This document shows positions 38,804-49,075 of a stretch of 64,000 nt of DNA, one piece after another. Under the pieces are notes generated by a model. It had not been told where the DNA came from. It saw only the letters and a program-made list of their open reading frames with translations, and searched no databases. The translations under genes and the position numbers were made by a program. Each line of letters begins with the position of its first letter. Position 1 is the first letter of the stretch. The stretch comes from Leishmania donovani (taxonomy: Eukaryota; Euglenozoa; Kinetoplastea; Trypanosomatida; Trypanosomatidae), in contig NC_018258.1 in NCBI RefSeq assembly GCF_000227135.1, positions 463,121 through 527,120 of the forward strand, given 5' to 3'.

Positions 38804-40266
38804 GGCGAAGTGCTGTCAGCGACACGCTTTTTTGGTTCGCGTTTTGGCCCTTGGGCGGTGACCAGAGAAGCCGTAAGACTCGCCAGGTGTGAGGAAGAGG
38901 TGGGGGCTGCGGGGCCCTGTCGCTGTGTGTACGTACCCACGAGGAGGAAAAGGACGGGAAATAATGACGTGGTGTATCGGGAACCTGGGCAGAGTTCCAG
39001 TCCAGCACTAAGGCAGGCGACGAAGATGGGATATGCAGGGGAGGGGCGGCCCAAGAGAGCAGCATCCGACTCACCCGTCCGGTGGGCGAGGCCGTGAAGA
39101 AAACGATGAGTGAAGAGAGGACGTGCTGGTGCGATCGGTGTGGGTGGGGTGGGTGGCGACAGACAGACGCACGCAAGACAAGAGAGTGAGGAAAGGGATA
39201 TAATGTACACTGGCGAGTCAGATGTGAGAGAGTCACCACAACACCAAAGGGGAAAATGCCCCGCACCCACAAGAAAAGGTGCGTCGGTGAACTTCCCAAA
39301 GGGCGGTGATGCACGTCGGGGGGGGGGGGCAACAGAGATTGCGTTGAGTCTCCTCCCTCCCCACCTCTGCCTTTCCGAGCCTCTCTGTGAGTAGGGAGGA
39401 AAGGATGCCTGGCGCTACAGAGAAGGGGTGTGGGCGTGCGCACGAGGGAGGGCGCGAAAGAAGGGGGGAAAGGAGCAACGAGGAGGGGGAGGAAGAAAGC
39501 AATGCAGCACGGAGAGACACCAACGGATGCGCTGGAGTACCGTATGTGACTCAGGTGGTGTATTGTGCGCAGCTACATCATCGGCGGAGAGAGCGGGTGA
39601 AGCGAGGAGACGAGAGCGATGGAAAGAGAGTAGAGGGCCATACGCTGCAGTAGTGACGGTGCTTCATCATCTCCGTCACACAGTGCTAAATACACAAGGA
39701 TGCGCTAATAACGAAATCTACAAACGGTAGAGTGAGAGCACTTGCGCTCTTGGTGTCTCTGATGTCTGTCTAGGGGCTGCTACGTTGCATGCTATACCGC
39801 GTGCAGAGCGATGGATGAGACTAGCAGGCGCCAAGGAGGAGACAAACGGCTGAGCCTTTTCTTCGTCTTTTCCGAGTGCATATATATATATATATTTCTT
39901 GCAGAGATCATGGCTCATTGCCCGTCTACAAGCGATGGCGGTTCACCATGCACATAGAAGGCAAGTGCTTTCTCTTCATACGAAGACACAACCGCGCAGA
40001 GGATCAAGAGCGTCATCTCGACTGTTTTCACGGAGGAGTGCCTACGTCCAGAAAAAAGAAAAGGGTTAAATGGTGCATCAAGTAGCACGGTTGCTTGTGA
40101 GTCACAGCAACGCCACCCGTACGCACAGATACGCCAAGGGCTTTGAGATGCGCTATCTCCAGCCAGCATAGGGCAGCAAGCAATCGTGCCCGTCATTCAA
40201 GCGCGCAATGGCGAGACACGTGAGTCAGCACGCTATCGATAAGCAACAACAGAAGCTGTGGCGCCG
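38804..40266. other. 1.5 kb spacer between the coiled-coil gene and the 1293-aa gene
   Basis: No coding sequence is supported. It contains purine-rich tracts (39400-39500, pyrimidine-rich on the coding strand), a G10 run near 39320-39329 and a TA dinucleotide run at about 39879-39894. Confidence 0.5.
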
Positions 40267-43200
40267 CTACCCACCCAGCCGACGTCTTGCCATGAGGGCC
40301 TCTGCTTCCGAACGACTGCGCTCGAGCAGCGCCGGGATCGCCTCCAGCTCCTTCGTGGACTTCTCGATGACATCGGCTATGTTCCCCTGCATCCGCGCAA
40401 GCATTTGAATGCGGGCGGCGCGTGCGTCACGGCGGCGTTTGCGCTCTGCTTTTTGCTTCTCGCGCAGCGTCTGCAGCTCCATCACCATTCGCAGCTCCCC
40501 CGACTGACACCGCTCCACCTCTTCACGGAGCCGGTGTACCTCGTGCCGTAGCTCAATCGTGCTCAGCTGCTCCACCGGCCGTGATTGGAGAGCCGAAGGA
40601 GCGCGGCTGTACTGGCTGACAATGGAGCGTTCCGCCGCATTGGCTGCCGCGGCAGAAGTCGCTACACCGCCGCCACCCCCAAAGCTTGGGAAGCCACTGG
40701 TCCCCGGGCTGTGCGGGTACACGTCCGCCGACAGTCGAGACGCGCTGCCGTAGGCAGTGTTCGCGTTGGTGGCAATCGTCATTGCATCCTCGTTCGTCTG
40801 AGACCTCACCTCTGCATCGGCGGCACCTGGCGCTGAGTCGCCGCCAAAGACGTCTTGCACGCTGAGCGTGTGTTGCGCGTGTTGTAACGGCGCGCCCGTA
40901 GATGCTACAGTAGGCTGCAGGGTTTGGGAAAGATTGGAGTTGACTATGGGGGACACGGATGGCAGCGGTGTAGATACGTTCAGTTGCGGCAGCTGCGATT
41001 GTGAAGGAAAGAGCTGCGTATGAGTGAGGAGGAGACGCTGCTGGGTAAGCAGCTCTTGCTCCTCAGCGCGGGCCTCCGCTGCCTCAAGCCTCTCCCACAC
41101 TTCTTCGAGTTCGTGCTTCTGCGCCAGTACCATGTGTTCTGCTTCACTTCGCCGGTGCAGGGCGTCGTTGAGCTGTTCCTCCAGGTGGCGTGTCCCTTGT
41201 CGCTGAGTTTCCAGTTCGTCCGAGACGGCGCACAGGCGGGCTTGGAGGTCATCATACATTTCCTGCGTTATCATTGGCGACGACGAAGTTCGGCACGGCG
41301 ACACAGCAGCACCTCTCAGTGATCGCTGCCGCGGCGTGTCGCTGGCGGAGTGTGGTGCGGTGTCCATCTCCTCCGTTGACGGCGACTGCAGCGCAGACGC
41401 GTGCGAGCAGTCGCCATGCGAGATGGCGACGCGGCTACTTTTGGCTGCTCTCGGTGCTATAGAGACGGCTGTTAGTGATGGCGAGCGGCGGCGCCACTCG
41501 CTTGCCTCGATAAGAAGCTCAGAGATGCGCTGGTGTGCTGCCGTCAGCTGATCCTCGAGCTCTTCGACGACGCTGCGGTCGACAGTGTCGCGCGGGGTCG
41601 ACGAGCGCCGCGCATACCGGCCAGACGCAGCCTGAGATACTCCGTCGTTTTGTGCGCCGTCGGCCGTAGCACGCCGCGAGACTGCCGCGTACCGAGAGCT
41701 CCGATCGCATCGTTCCTGCAGGAGGCGATCGCGCTCCTCCGTGACGCGACGCAGCTCTGTGCGCTTCGCATCCAGTTCGTCGCGCAGCAGCTGCACTTCC
41801 GCCTCTTTCGGGTTCTGCTGAAGGGCGGCGGAGAGACGGGCTTCGAGGAGTCGCGTTTTTTCTTCCGCATCCTCTGCGCGCTGCCTTGCGGCTGTGACTT
41901 CAGTGACTGGAACAAGGGCCGCGTTGCTCACACCCGTAGAAGCCGCAGCCGCAGCTCGCGGGCTGAGCTGAGGGCTGTTGGTGGACCGGTGCACACCGGT
42001 GCCGTGGTAGCTGCTGCCACTGTTGTTGTCGCTACCAGACAATGCCTTGCGCGGCTCGGCAAGGTCCAGCGCAGATACTGTACGATCCTGCGGCGTAGCG
42101 GTGGACACCACCGCCGACGGCACGAGCTCCTTCGCCACTGTTGATAGGATCAGACTTGCGGAGCTGGAAAACTCTATTTGTTTGCCACGCGGCTGGTGTG
42201 CGTACACTCCTATCCGCGGCGCCTCGTCCTCTGGCAAGGCGCAGGCCACCCACGATGTGGGCACGGCCAGAGCCGGCACAATAGTCTTTGCTCCCTTTGG
42301 CGAGTCCTGCGCACCGTGAGGAGACGAGATGGCCAGTGCCTCAGCCTCGGCTATAAGGGCATCGACAGCGGCCAGCTCTTCTTCCGCCATCTGCACGTAC
42401 TCCATTTGATCCTTGCGCTCCTTACGCAGAGCCGCCTCTGCCACGGAGTCGAGCTTCTTTGTTGGCTGCGATGCGGCCTCAGGGCCCCGCGCCATCTCCT
42501 TTGACTGCCACGCAGCATCCGGGCTCTGCGATGGTGTTGCCGCGAGCGCTTGCTGCGTCGCCTTCAGCCGCCGTTGAGCCTCTGTCGCCTTGGCGAGCGC
42601 GTCGACCCACCGGTACAGGGCGGCGGCGGTCTTGTGCTCCTTCGCGACAGCCGCCACGGTCGGCCACGCCTTCAGAAAACGCAGTGCCCGCTGCGTATCA
42701 TCGACTGTCACACTCATGGACTTTACGGCAGCCAGACGCTTCGGTAAAGAGACTGCCTGCACTATCGCGTCATCAAACGACGCACAGGTGCGGTCGTGCA
42801 GCGGGGCCACGGCAGTTTCTATGAGACTCACCAACGGCTGCGAAGACGAGCCGCTGTGGCGCCGCTGTAGATCGGCCCATGCGAACGGCTTCACTGTTCG
42901 CAGACCGGCGCGTGCGAGCAGCAGCTCCTTCTCGGCAGCGTCGGCGGCTTTCGCTGCGTCATCGACGGTCTTTCGAGCCGCATCGAGATGCTCCTTTAGC
43001 GGAGACGGTGCCCGCAGTGGGTTAGGTGTGGTTGCTAATGTGGCACTGCTGTTTTTCTCCTGCGTATGCTGACGAATAAGCTCGTCGATTTCTCGTACCC
43101 GGTCTCTGCTAGATCCGAGGTCTGCTTTCAGGCTGTCTCGATGCTCTTGCATCTCTCGCAGCTCCTCGGCTGTCATCACTGTGCCTACATCGTCCGCGTT

Positions 43201-43539
43201 TAGAGGCAGCGTAGCGCTGCCACTGCTGTTTGCCCACTTGGGTGACGAAATAGATGCAGTGAGAAGACCACTAACGGAGGGGTCAGAAGCGTCGACAAGG
43301 TGCCCAGCAACCAGTCCGCCGCTCTTGCTCGCATCCTGCAGTGTCTGGGGAGCGAGCAGGATGAGCGGGCGGGGCTGTACAAGCACGGCGACGGTGCCGT
43401 CACTTTGGGCGACGGTCGGCGTAGAGGCGACCACGCCGACAAGGCAGTGACTTCTGTCCGCCGAGGTGAAGAAGGCAACAACCCTGTGCGGCTTTATGGG
43501 GGCCTTTGCAGGCGCGTCTGTCGCCGACGGCGAAGACAT
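40267..43539 (-). CDS. Coiled-coil protein, hypothetical (1090 aa)
   Basis: Function unknown; structurally a long coiled-coil protein, probably cytoskeletal or scaffolding (inference). Heptad-rich segments are visible at about 115-155 (EELREMQEHRDSLKADL), 540-616 (RAEDAEEKTRLLEARLSAAL through RVTEERDRLLQER), 646-680, 753-836 (MYDDLQARLCAVSDELE through ERLEAAEARAEEQELLTQQR) and 993-1090, where the tail is strongly basic (KAERKRRRDARAARIQML). Between them are Ser/Ala/Pro-rich linkers. The first 80 residues (HRVVAFFTSADRSHCLVGV) may form a small beta fold. The frame opens at 43575 with TTG; the first ATG, 43539, was chosen. A T14 tract at 43635-43648 lies upstream. Confidence 0.82.
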   Translation of the reverse strand: MSSPSATDAPAKAPIKPHRVVAFFTSADRSHCLVGVVASTPTVAQSDGTVAVLVQPRPLILLAPQTLQDASKSGGLVAGHLVDASDPSVSGLLTASISSPKWANSSGSATLPLNADDVGTVMTAEELREMQEHRDSLKADLGSSRDRVREIDELIRQHTQEKNSSATLATTPNPLRAPSPLKEHLDAARKTVDDAAKAADAAEKELLLARAGLRTVKPFAWADLQRRHSGSSSQPLVSLIETAVAPLHDRTCASFDDAIVQAVSLPKRLAAVKSMSVTVDDTQRALRFLKAWPTVAAVAKEHKTAAALYRWVDALAKATEAQRRLKATQQALAATPSQSPDAAWQSKEMARGPEAASQPTKKLDSVAEAALRKERKDQMEYVQMAEEELAAVDALIAEAEALAISSPHGAQDSPKGAKTIVPALAVPTSWVACALPEDEAPRIGVYAHQPRGKQIEFSSSASLILSTVAKELVPSAVVSTATPQDRTVSALDLAEPRKALSGSDNNSGSSYHGTGVHRSTNSPQLSPRAAAAASTGVSNAALVPVTEVTAARQRAEDAEEKTRLLEARLSAALQQNPKEAEVQLLRDELDAKRTELRRVTEERDRLLQERCDRSSRYAAVSRRATADGAQNDGVSQAASGRYARRSSTPRDTVDRSVVEELEDQLTAAHQRISELLIEASEWRRRSPSLTAVSIAPRAAKSSRVAISHGDCSHASALQSPSTEEMDTAPHSASDTPRQRSLRGAAVSPCRTSSSPMITQEMYDDLQARLCAVSDELETQRQGTRHLEEQLNDALHRRSEAEHMVLAQKHELEEVWERLEAAEARAEEQELLTQQRLLLTHTQLFPSQSQLPQLNVSTPLPSVSPIVNSNLSQTLQPTVASTGAPLQHAQHTLSVQDVFGGDSAPGAADAEVRSQTNEDAMTIATNANTAYGSASRLSADVYPHSPGTSGFPSFGGGGGVATSAAAANAAERSIVSQYSRAPSALQSRPVEQLSTIELRHEVHRLREEVERCQSGELRMVMELQTLREKQKAERKRRRDARAARIQMLARMQGNIADVIEKSTKELEAIPALLERSRSEAEALMARRRLGG

Positions 43540-45478
43540 CCCAGCGATACAGTGCAGAAGGGTATCAAACAACAACTAACGCGGACTTCCGCACCGACGT
43601 ATCACGCCAGCATCGTATATGGAAGAGCGAAGCCAAAAAAAAAAAAAACAGCGAAGTTTGAAGAGGAGGATTGTGGTGGAGGCATGCGTGTCTTCGGCGG
43701 TCACAAAAGACACGGCGCATATGGCTACTTGCCGGCTGAGATAACCCGTTCGGCTTTCCCGACCCAAAAGGACCGATCATGCGTAGAAGAGCGTCATGGG
43801 TGGAAGCAGCACAGCTGTGAGCTGTCCCTCGTCAACAGACTGTCCGCTGTACGTCCCCCTGCCATCGACATGGTGGCCGGCGGGGTACACCTAAGAGCAG
43901 CCCATCCCTGCCTCAACCCTGAAAGCACACACGCACACGCCCTCGTCGCGTTTTTTTTTTGTCTTTCCTCAGACCTTCCATAATGGACTCTTGTATCCAT
44001 GAGCGAATGAGAAACACGCAGTAAAAGGGGAAAAAGCGCGATAAGCGCGCATGCACACACACACACAGGAAGACAACAGTCAAAACGACCTAGCGATGTT
44101 GGCGCGTGATGATGACTTCCTCCACTTAGAAAACGAAAAGACAAGCCGCCCACCGACAGACAGACGCGCCAACAGGCAAACATCAGAGCGCAACGAAAGC
44201 TTGAAGAATTGACAAAAAAATCATTAGCGCAGCGCGCCCAATGCAAACAGGGGTTATTGGAAACAGTTGCTACACCTCCATGCCGTTCGTTCGTTCTGAG
44301 CGCCTGTTCTTGTTTGCGTGTGTCTGCTGGCGTGCACACCTCATGTGGCAATCTCCATAGTTGGTCTTCGGTCGCCATTCACACCTCCCCCCTCCCGTGC
44401 CGTCCCCCACTCTGGCAAGAGAGACAGAGACGAAAAGAAACGCCCGTTAAGCCATCAAGCAGCAGACTTAACCGGAGAGCGGAAGGGACGTGATGGAAAT
44501 GCTGGTGTCTGAGCTGCCTTTCGCAGACGCGTCGTGCGGCCAGCATACTCCCTCTCTCACATGGGAGACCTGCGTTCAGATGAGCTTCTATGGCGCGCAC
44601 GTAGAGAGGGTGGATGGGGTGGGGGAAGGGGGAACGGTGCAGCGCGCTTCCCATATTCGCCTTCGGCAGTCAGAGAATCCGAGCTTGGCGCCGGCACAAC
44701 CGCCGCCGCGATCCAGCACAAACGCGCCAAAGCAGAGAGAAGAAGCACGAGGTGGGGGAGGGGAGGAGGAAGAGGAGGAGGAGTGAAGACGACATACACC
44801 AACGGGGAAGGCACACGTGCTCGCGCTCACGCAAAAAAAAAAAACAAAGAAGAGGGAGAGGGAGAGAATCAACAAAGGCGGGCGCGTCAGCGTTCATGCG
44901 AACTGTTCTGTCAACGCCGTCCTGGTCGCTGGCGCGGCGTATTCTTTTGTCGGTGGGATCCATCGTGCGAGTGGTGCGTGCGTGTGGTGACACAGTCACG
45001 TGTCACCATGTCCATGCATTTAAGGAGTGAAACAAAAACACAACACACAAAATACAAAACAAAAAAGGGGGAGGGAGGCAAACGCAATCAAAGGATCGGT
45101 TTTTTTTTCAAGTTTGTATCAATAGAAATGACATCTATAGATAGAACATACGTATCACGTGCCGCCGCGATTACCACAGCACCACAACATCCAGCACACA
45201 TGCACACGCAGACACGAGAAAACAATGCCGCCATCATTGCCAGCACACGACAAAAAAGGACAAGGGGATGAAGGCAGCGTAAAAAAAAAAAGAGATACAG
45301 AGACGCAGAAACAGAGAGAGAGCCATGAAGCTGGAACGAAGAGGCAAAACAGACACAAACACAGACACACAGAAAAGGAGCGAGCGAGAAAGGAAAGAAG
45401 GAGACCATATCAAGCGTACTTAAAGGCACGTCAGCCGCTGCCCTGAAGCGAGGAGACAGCGAACAAGACCCCCTCCCC
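43540..45478. other. 1.9 kb spacer between the dynein-stalk-like gene and the coiled-coil gene
   Basis: No coding sequence is supported. Seen are a T10 run near 43951-43960, a CA repeat near 44053-44067, purine-rich stretches (44730-44790, 44840-44870) and two A10-A12 runs near 44833-44844 and 45281-45290. Confidence 0.5.
43635..43648 (-). promoter_or_regulatory. Pyrimidine tract (T14) upstream of the coiled-coil protein gene
   Basis: T14 on the coding strand, about 96 nt before the ATG at 43539. Candidate AG acceptors follow at 43586-43587 and 43576-43577. Which AG is used cannot be told from sequence. Confidence 0.45.
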
Positions 45479-47362
45479 CTACGTATCCCCTTCAAAGTAC
45501 TGCTTCAGCTCCGGGCGTCCGTTGATGGTGGCATGAACTCCATCCAGCACAAAGGTGGCAGTCTCGGACTCGTTGCGCAAGATACGGATCTCCTTTTCTA
45601 GCCTGTCAATAATTTTCGCTAGTTCACGGTCATCCCTCGCATGGAAGAGAGCCGGCATGCTACCGTTGAGGGCAATGCCGTTCGCCATCACCTCTTTCTC
45701 TAGCTCAACTTCAGCCCGGCCCCCTTGCCTCTTGCCTTTCTTGTCGTTGGGCTTCTTTTTCTCCTTTTCACTGTCGAGTGCGGCTATTAGCTCATTGAGC
45801 TCCTTGCATTGGCCGGCCGGCTCCTTTGGCGGCTCCACCGCGGGAAGTAGCCCCACCTTGTTTGTGCCCGCCAACCTCGCGGCAGCGGCAGCAGCTTCCT
45901 TAGCCTCATCAATCTCGCGGTCCTTTGCAGCAAGCGCAGCGTCTTGCGCTGCCAGAGCTGCCTTGGCATCTGCCAAGTCCTGCAGTGAATCCGCCAGCAC
46001 GCCGCGCACATTCTCGAGGTCTTCCTCCAGGTTCTTGATCTTGCCATCTGCTTTTTGCTGCTCCGCGAACAGGGCGGCGCGGTCCCTCAGAGCCTTCTTG
46101 AGCTTCTCGACCTGCTCAGGCGTTAGAGTCACCACCGTCGACGCCGGCTCGTCGTAGTTGACAAGAATGCTGCTGTGCAAAACGATCTTGCTTTCGTCGG
46201 TGAAGACCCACGTGTTGGCCGTACTGTAGACATTCTCGTGCAGCGGCGGTGCACCCGGGCGACCGCGAGGTGTCGCACCGTCGGCACCGTTGTCGGGCTT
46301 GCCGCCCCTCGGGCTCCAGGCGTTCTTGGCTGAACTTCCCCTTGGCGACGGCGCAGGAGAAGCCTTTGCGGTGCCGTTGACGTGCTTGCCGTGGTCAATG
46401 TGCACCGGCGAGTCGCCTAGCTGCCTTTTCAGCCGCGTTTCCTCGGCCTTAAACTTCTCGGCCTCGTCGCGACGCTGACGCAGCGTGTCCTCCATCTTCT
46501 CGATGTGCTTCCTCTCACGTGCCCGCGCCTGATCGTAGAGGCAGATGTCGACGTTCGCCTCGCTGGTGGCCAACTGTGCCGCGACCCATCGCTGCACAAT
46601 GCCCAGCGCGCGACTGCCCTCCATCGAGTCCCTATGAGTGAAGCGAGGGTTCAGCAAGTACTCCTTGCGCAGACGGCGGCGCGTCGCCAGCGAGATACTC
46701 TGCGAGTCGAACTCCTCCAGCCGCTTTAGGAATGTGCGCTGCCGGATCACCTTGAGAATGTAGTTCCAATCCAGGGTCCTCTCGCCCAGCGTGAGCACCA
46801 TGGCTTCCGTCACGAGCTTCACGATGTCTGGCGGTTTCACGTAGCTACGAATCTCGCGCCAGTCAGCCTCGTCCATGTTCTTCACTTCCTCCCGCGCCTC
46901 CGCCGCGGCCTCCTGCGCACGCGCTGCGTCTGCCTCATACGCGGCACGACCCTCTTTGTAGTGCGCATGTTTTGCTGTGAGCGTCTTGTTCAAGTCCTCC
47001 ATTTCTTCCTCCGCCTCTTGCCGCATCCTCTGCAGCTCCTTCAGCCGCTTCACTGCTGCTGCGCGGTCGGCTTCCGACACGGGCAGCCCCTCCGGCGGCA
47101 TCGCTCCGCCACTGCCGGCCCACAGCATCAGCTGCACGAGACGCGGGCCTGGAATGCCGGCGACAGTGCCAAGGCCCCATTTCCAGCCCTTGGTCTCCTC
47201 GCACACGTATTCAAACGCAACCAGGTCATTGACGGAGACGCGAACGTGGGCTACGCTGCTGATCTTGGCGAGCACTGAGTGATGCGTGTCGGTGGAGGAG
47301 GGCAGCACCTTCGTGGGAGAGCTCGGCTTGCGCGGCGAGAAGCCATTCTTCTTGAAAGGCAT
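45479..47362 (-). CDS. Dynein-stalk/microtubule-binding-domain-like protein without motor domains (627 aa)
   Basis: About 158-280 resemble the dynein heavy-chain microtubule-binding stalk head: MDEADWREIRSYVKPPDIVKLV recalls the dynein pattern of a Leu/Ile-rich helix, then K-PP and VKLV-EA. It continues WNYILKVIRQRTFLKRLEEFD and an IQRWV-A-like stretch (GIVQRWVAAQLATSE) similar to the CKWVRAM helix of dyneins. This is flanked by coiled coils at about 100-158 and 280-322, matching stalk CC1 and CC2. No AAA+ Walker motifs are present. Residues 40-85 may be a small beta domain (VNDLVAFEYV, WKWGLGTVAG). A second coiled coil spans about 412-490, followed by a Lys-rich patch. The frame opens at 47455 with TTG; the first ATG, 47362, was chosen. 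Likely a microtubule or flagellar protein, by inference. Confidence 0.82.
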   Translation of the reverse strand: MPFKKNGFSPRKPSSPTKVLPSSTDTHHSVLAKISSVAHVRVSVNDLVAFEYVCEETKGWKWGLGTVAGIPGPRLVQLMLWAGSGGAMPPEGLPVSEADRAAAVKRLKELQRMRQEAEEEMEDLNKTLTAKHAHYKEGRAAYEADAARAQEAAAEAREEVKNMDEADWREIRSYVKPPDIVKLVTEAMVLTLGERTLDWNYILKVIRQRTFLKRLEEFDSQSISLATRRRLRKEYLLNPRFTHRDSMEGSRALGIVQRWVAAQLATSEANVDICLYDQARARERKHIEKMEDTLRQRRDEAEKFKAEETRLKRQLGDSPVHIDHGKHVNGTAKASPAPSPRGSSAKNAWSPRGGKPDNGADGATPRGRPGAPPLHENVYSTANTWVFTDESKIVLHSSILVNYDEPASTVVTLTPEQVEKLKKALRDRAALFAEQQKADGKIKNLEEDLENVRGVLADSLQDLADAKAALAAQDAALAAKDREIDEAKEAAAAAARLAGTNKVGLLPAVEPPKEPAGQCKELNELIAALDSEKEKKKPNDKKGKRQGGRAEVELEKEVMANGIALNGSMPALFHARDDRELAKIIDRLEKEIRILRNESETATFVLDGVHATINGRPELKQYFEGDT

Positions 47363-49075
47363 TGTACATGCGGGTATCTGTTCTCTGTCGGTGCACCGTA
47401 GGTAGCGATCGACGGGAGAGGGTGAGTGAGGAGAGAAAACAGAGAAGTGCGACAAAAAAAAACAAAGACTCCACGGTGCACGAGAGAGCTCCGAAATAGG
47501 GGGGAGCGTGCGTGCGTCCGTGTGCCAGTGCGTGTATGCCGTAGGGAGGGCGTAGAAGAAAGAAAAACAGCGTCAAAGAAAGGCGGAGGGGGGGGGAGCA
47601 GTGGCAGCTGATACAGTGCGCGTGTGGCGTGTACACGCGTCTGGGCTGAGGAGTGAGGGGAGGGGGGGGGGAAGAACAATGAGCGAGCAAAGAAGCAGAA
47701 AAGGAAGGAAGAAACGCACGTGCTTATGGCACGTCAGGATGGGCAAAGGGAGCTGCGCCTTAGTCGGCCACGACGAGCAGAATGCGGAGAAGAGGAAAAG
47801 GAGGGGTGACACAACAGCAAGCGGAGAAGAGAACGGACGTCAATGCAACAGGAATCACACATACACATAGATAGGTGTCAGGGGGAGAAGGAAAAGTGAT
47901 GTCGCTGCGCAAGCATAGACACACAGAGCGCACGGAAGCGGACAGGAACCGCGTGCGCGCGCCAATCAACCATATAGGGGAAACCGAAGAGAGCAGAGAG
48001 CGCAGAGGCAGAGACTTGAACTCAGAAACGAAAAGATGACGTTGTGTCTCGACACAGATCGGCTTCGAGTGCCGTACATGAAAACAACAACAGTACACGA
48101 AAAGACAGAGAGAACAATACCTCCGACGGTTTCTTGCCTTCGCTTGATAGTTTGATGCACACGCACGATCTGTCGAAGAACCAAACAGGGAGCGTGCAAA
48201 CTCGCGGGCACAGAACAGCGAAGATGCCCCTCTCCACACACACACACACGTAATATAACGATGCACAGCCGTAGTTTCGCACTTGGCGACTTCCGTGGTG
48301 TCCTACAACAAACAAAAACTAAGCAAACACAATGTTGATGTGGGGGCTACGGCTTCACGGTACTGAAGCTCTGCGAAAGCGACCATGAAGGGCCTGTGCA
48401 GACTCGCCTGTATCTGGCAGAGATGAAATAGAGGGAGGGAGGGGAAGGAGAAAAAAAGGGAAGCCGGTGGCGTCGCGGTGAAGCGGTGAAGGACGGTGGT
48501 GGGGTACTAGGTCTCCTTCCACGCAGAGCTATGCGCCAGTTTCACGCATCCCGCATCACTCGCCATCGTTATCACAGAAAGGCCAACAAGAAGCGGAATG
48601 AGAAGGAGACGCACGAATTTCGGATGAGGGCATGTCGGCACACATATGAAGAGGCACAGGCATGAAGGCCCACCAGCCGGTCAACGTGTCCGATAACGTC
48701 AGAGTACCCGTCGACAGCTGGATTGGGCCGTGTCCGGTATGCCCCTTGCAGCAGGAGAAAGAGAACGACACGCTATGGCCAGTGTCACCCTCCGTCGTTC
48801 CACCACGTGGCGCTGAGGCGCTGAGAAACAGAAGCCGTCCATCATCACCAGATAAGTATCTGCGTATGCCAATACGCACTCACGGCATCTGCCTCTTTTC
48901 TTCACATGTAAGCCATCGTGAGCATCGTCATGCACCGCACTCAACCATCGCCGAGGCAGCTCTCGCCGTATTCCCCCACGCCAGCGAAAGTGCTTCACTG
49001 CAACACACACACAGAAAGTAAAGCGCCACACGTCACCACTCGCTCGCAGGCCCAGCTGGTGCGTCTCCTCATCCG
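47363..49075. other. 1.7 kb spacer between the first ABCC gene and the dynein-stalk-like gene
   Basis: No coding sequence is supported. The coding strand just upstream of 47362 is strongly pyrimidine-rich (47400-47590), including a T run at 47454-47462, and probably holds the splice acceptor. A CA repeat lies near 48237-48250 and a G10 run near 47661-47670. Confidence 0.5.
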
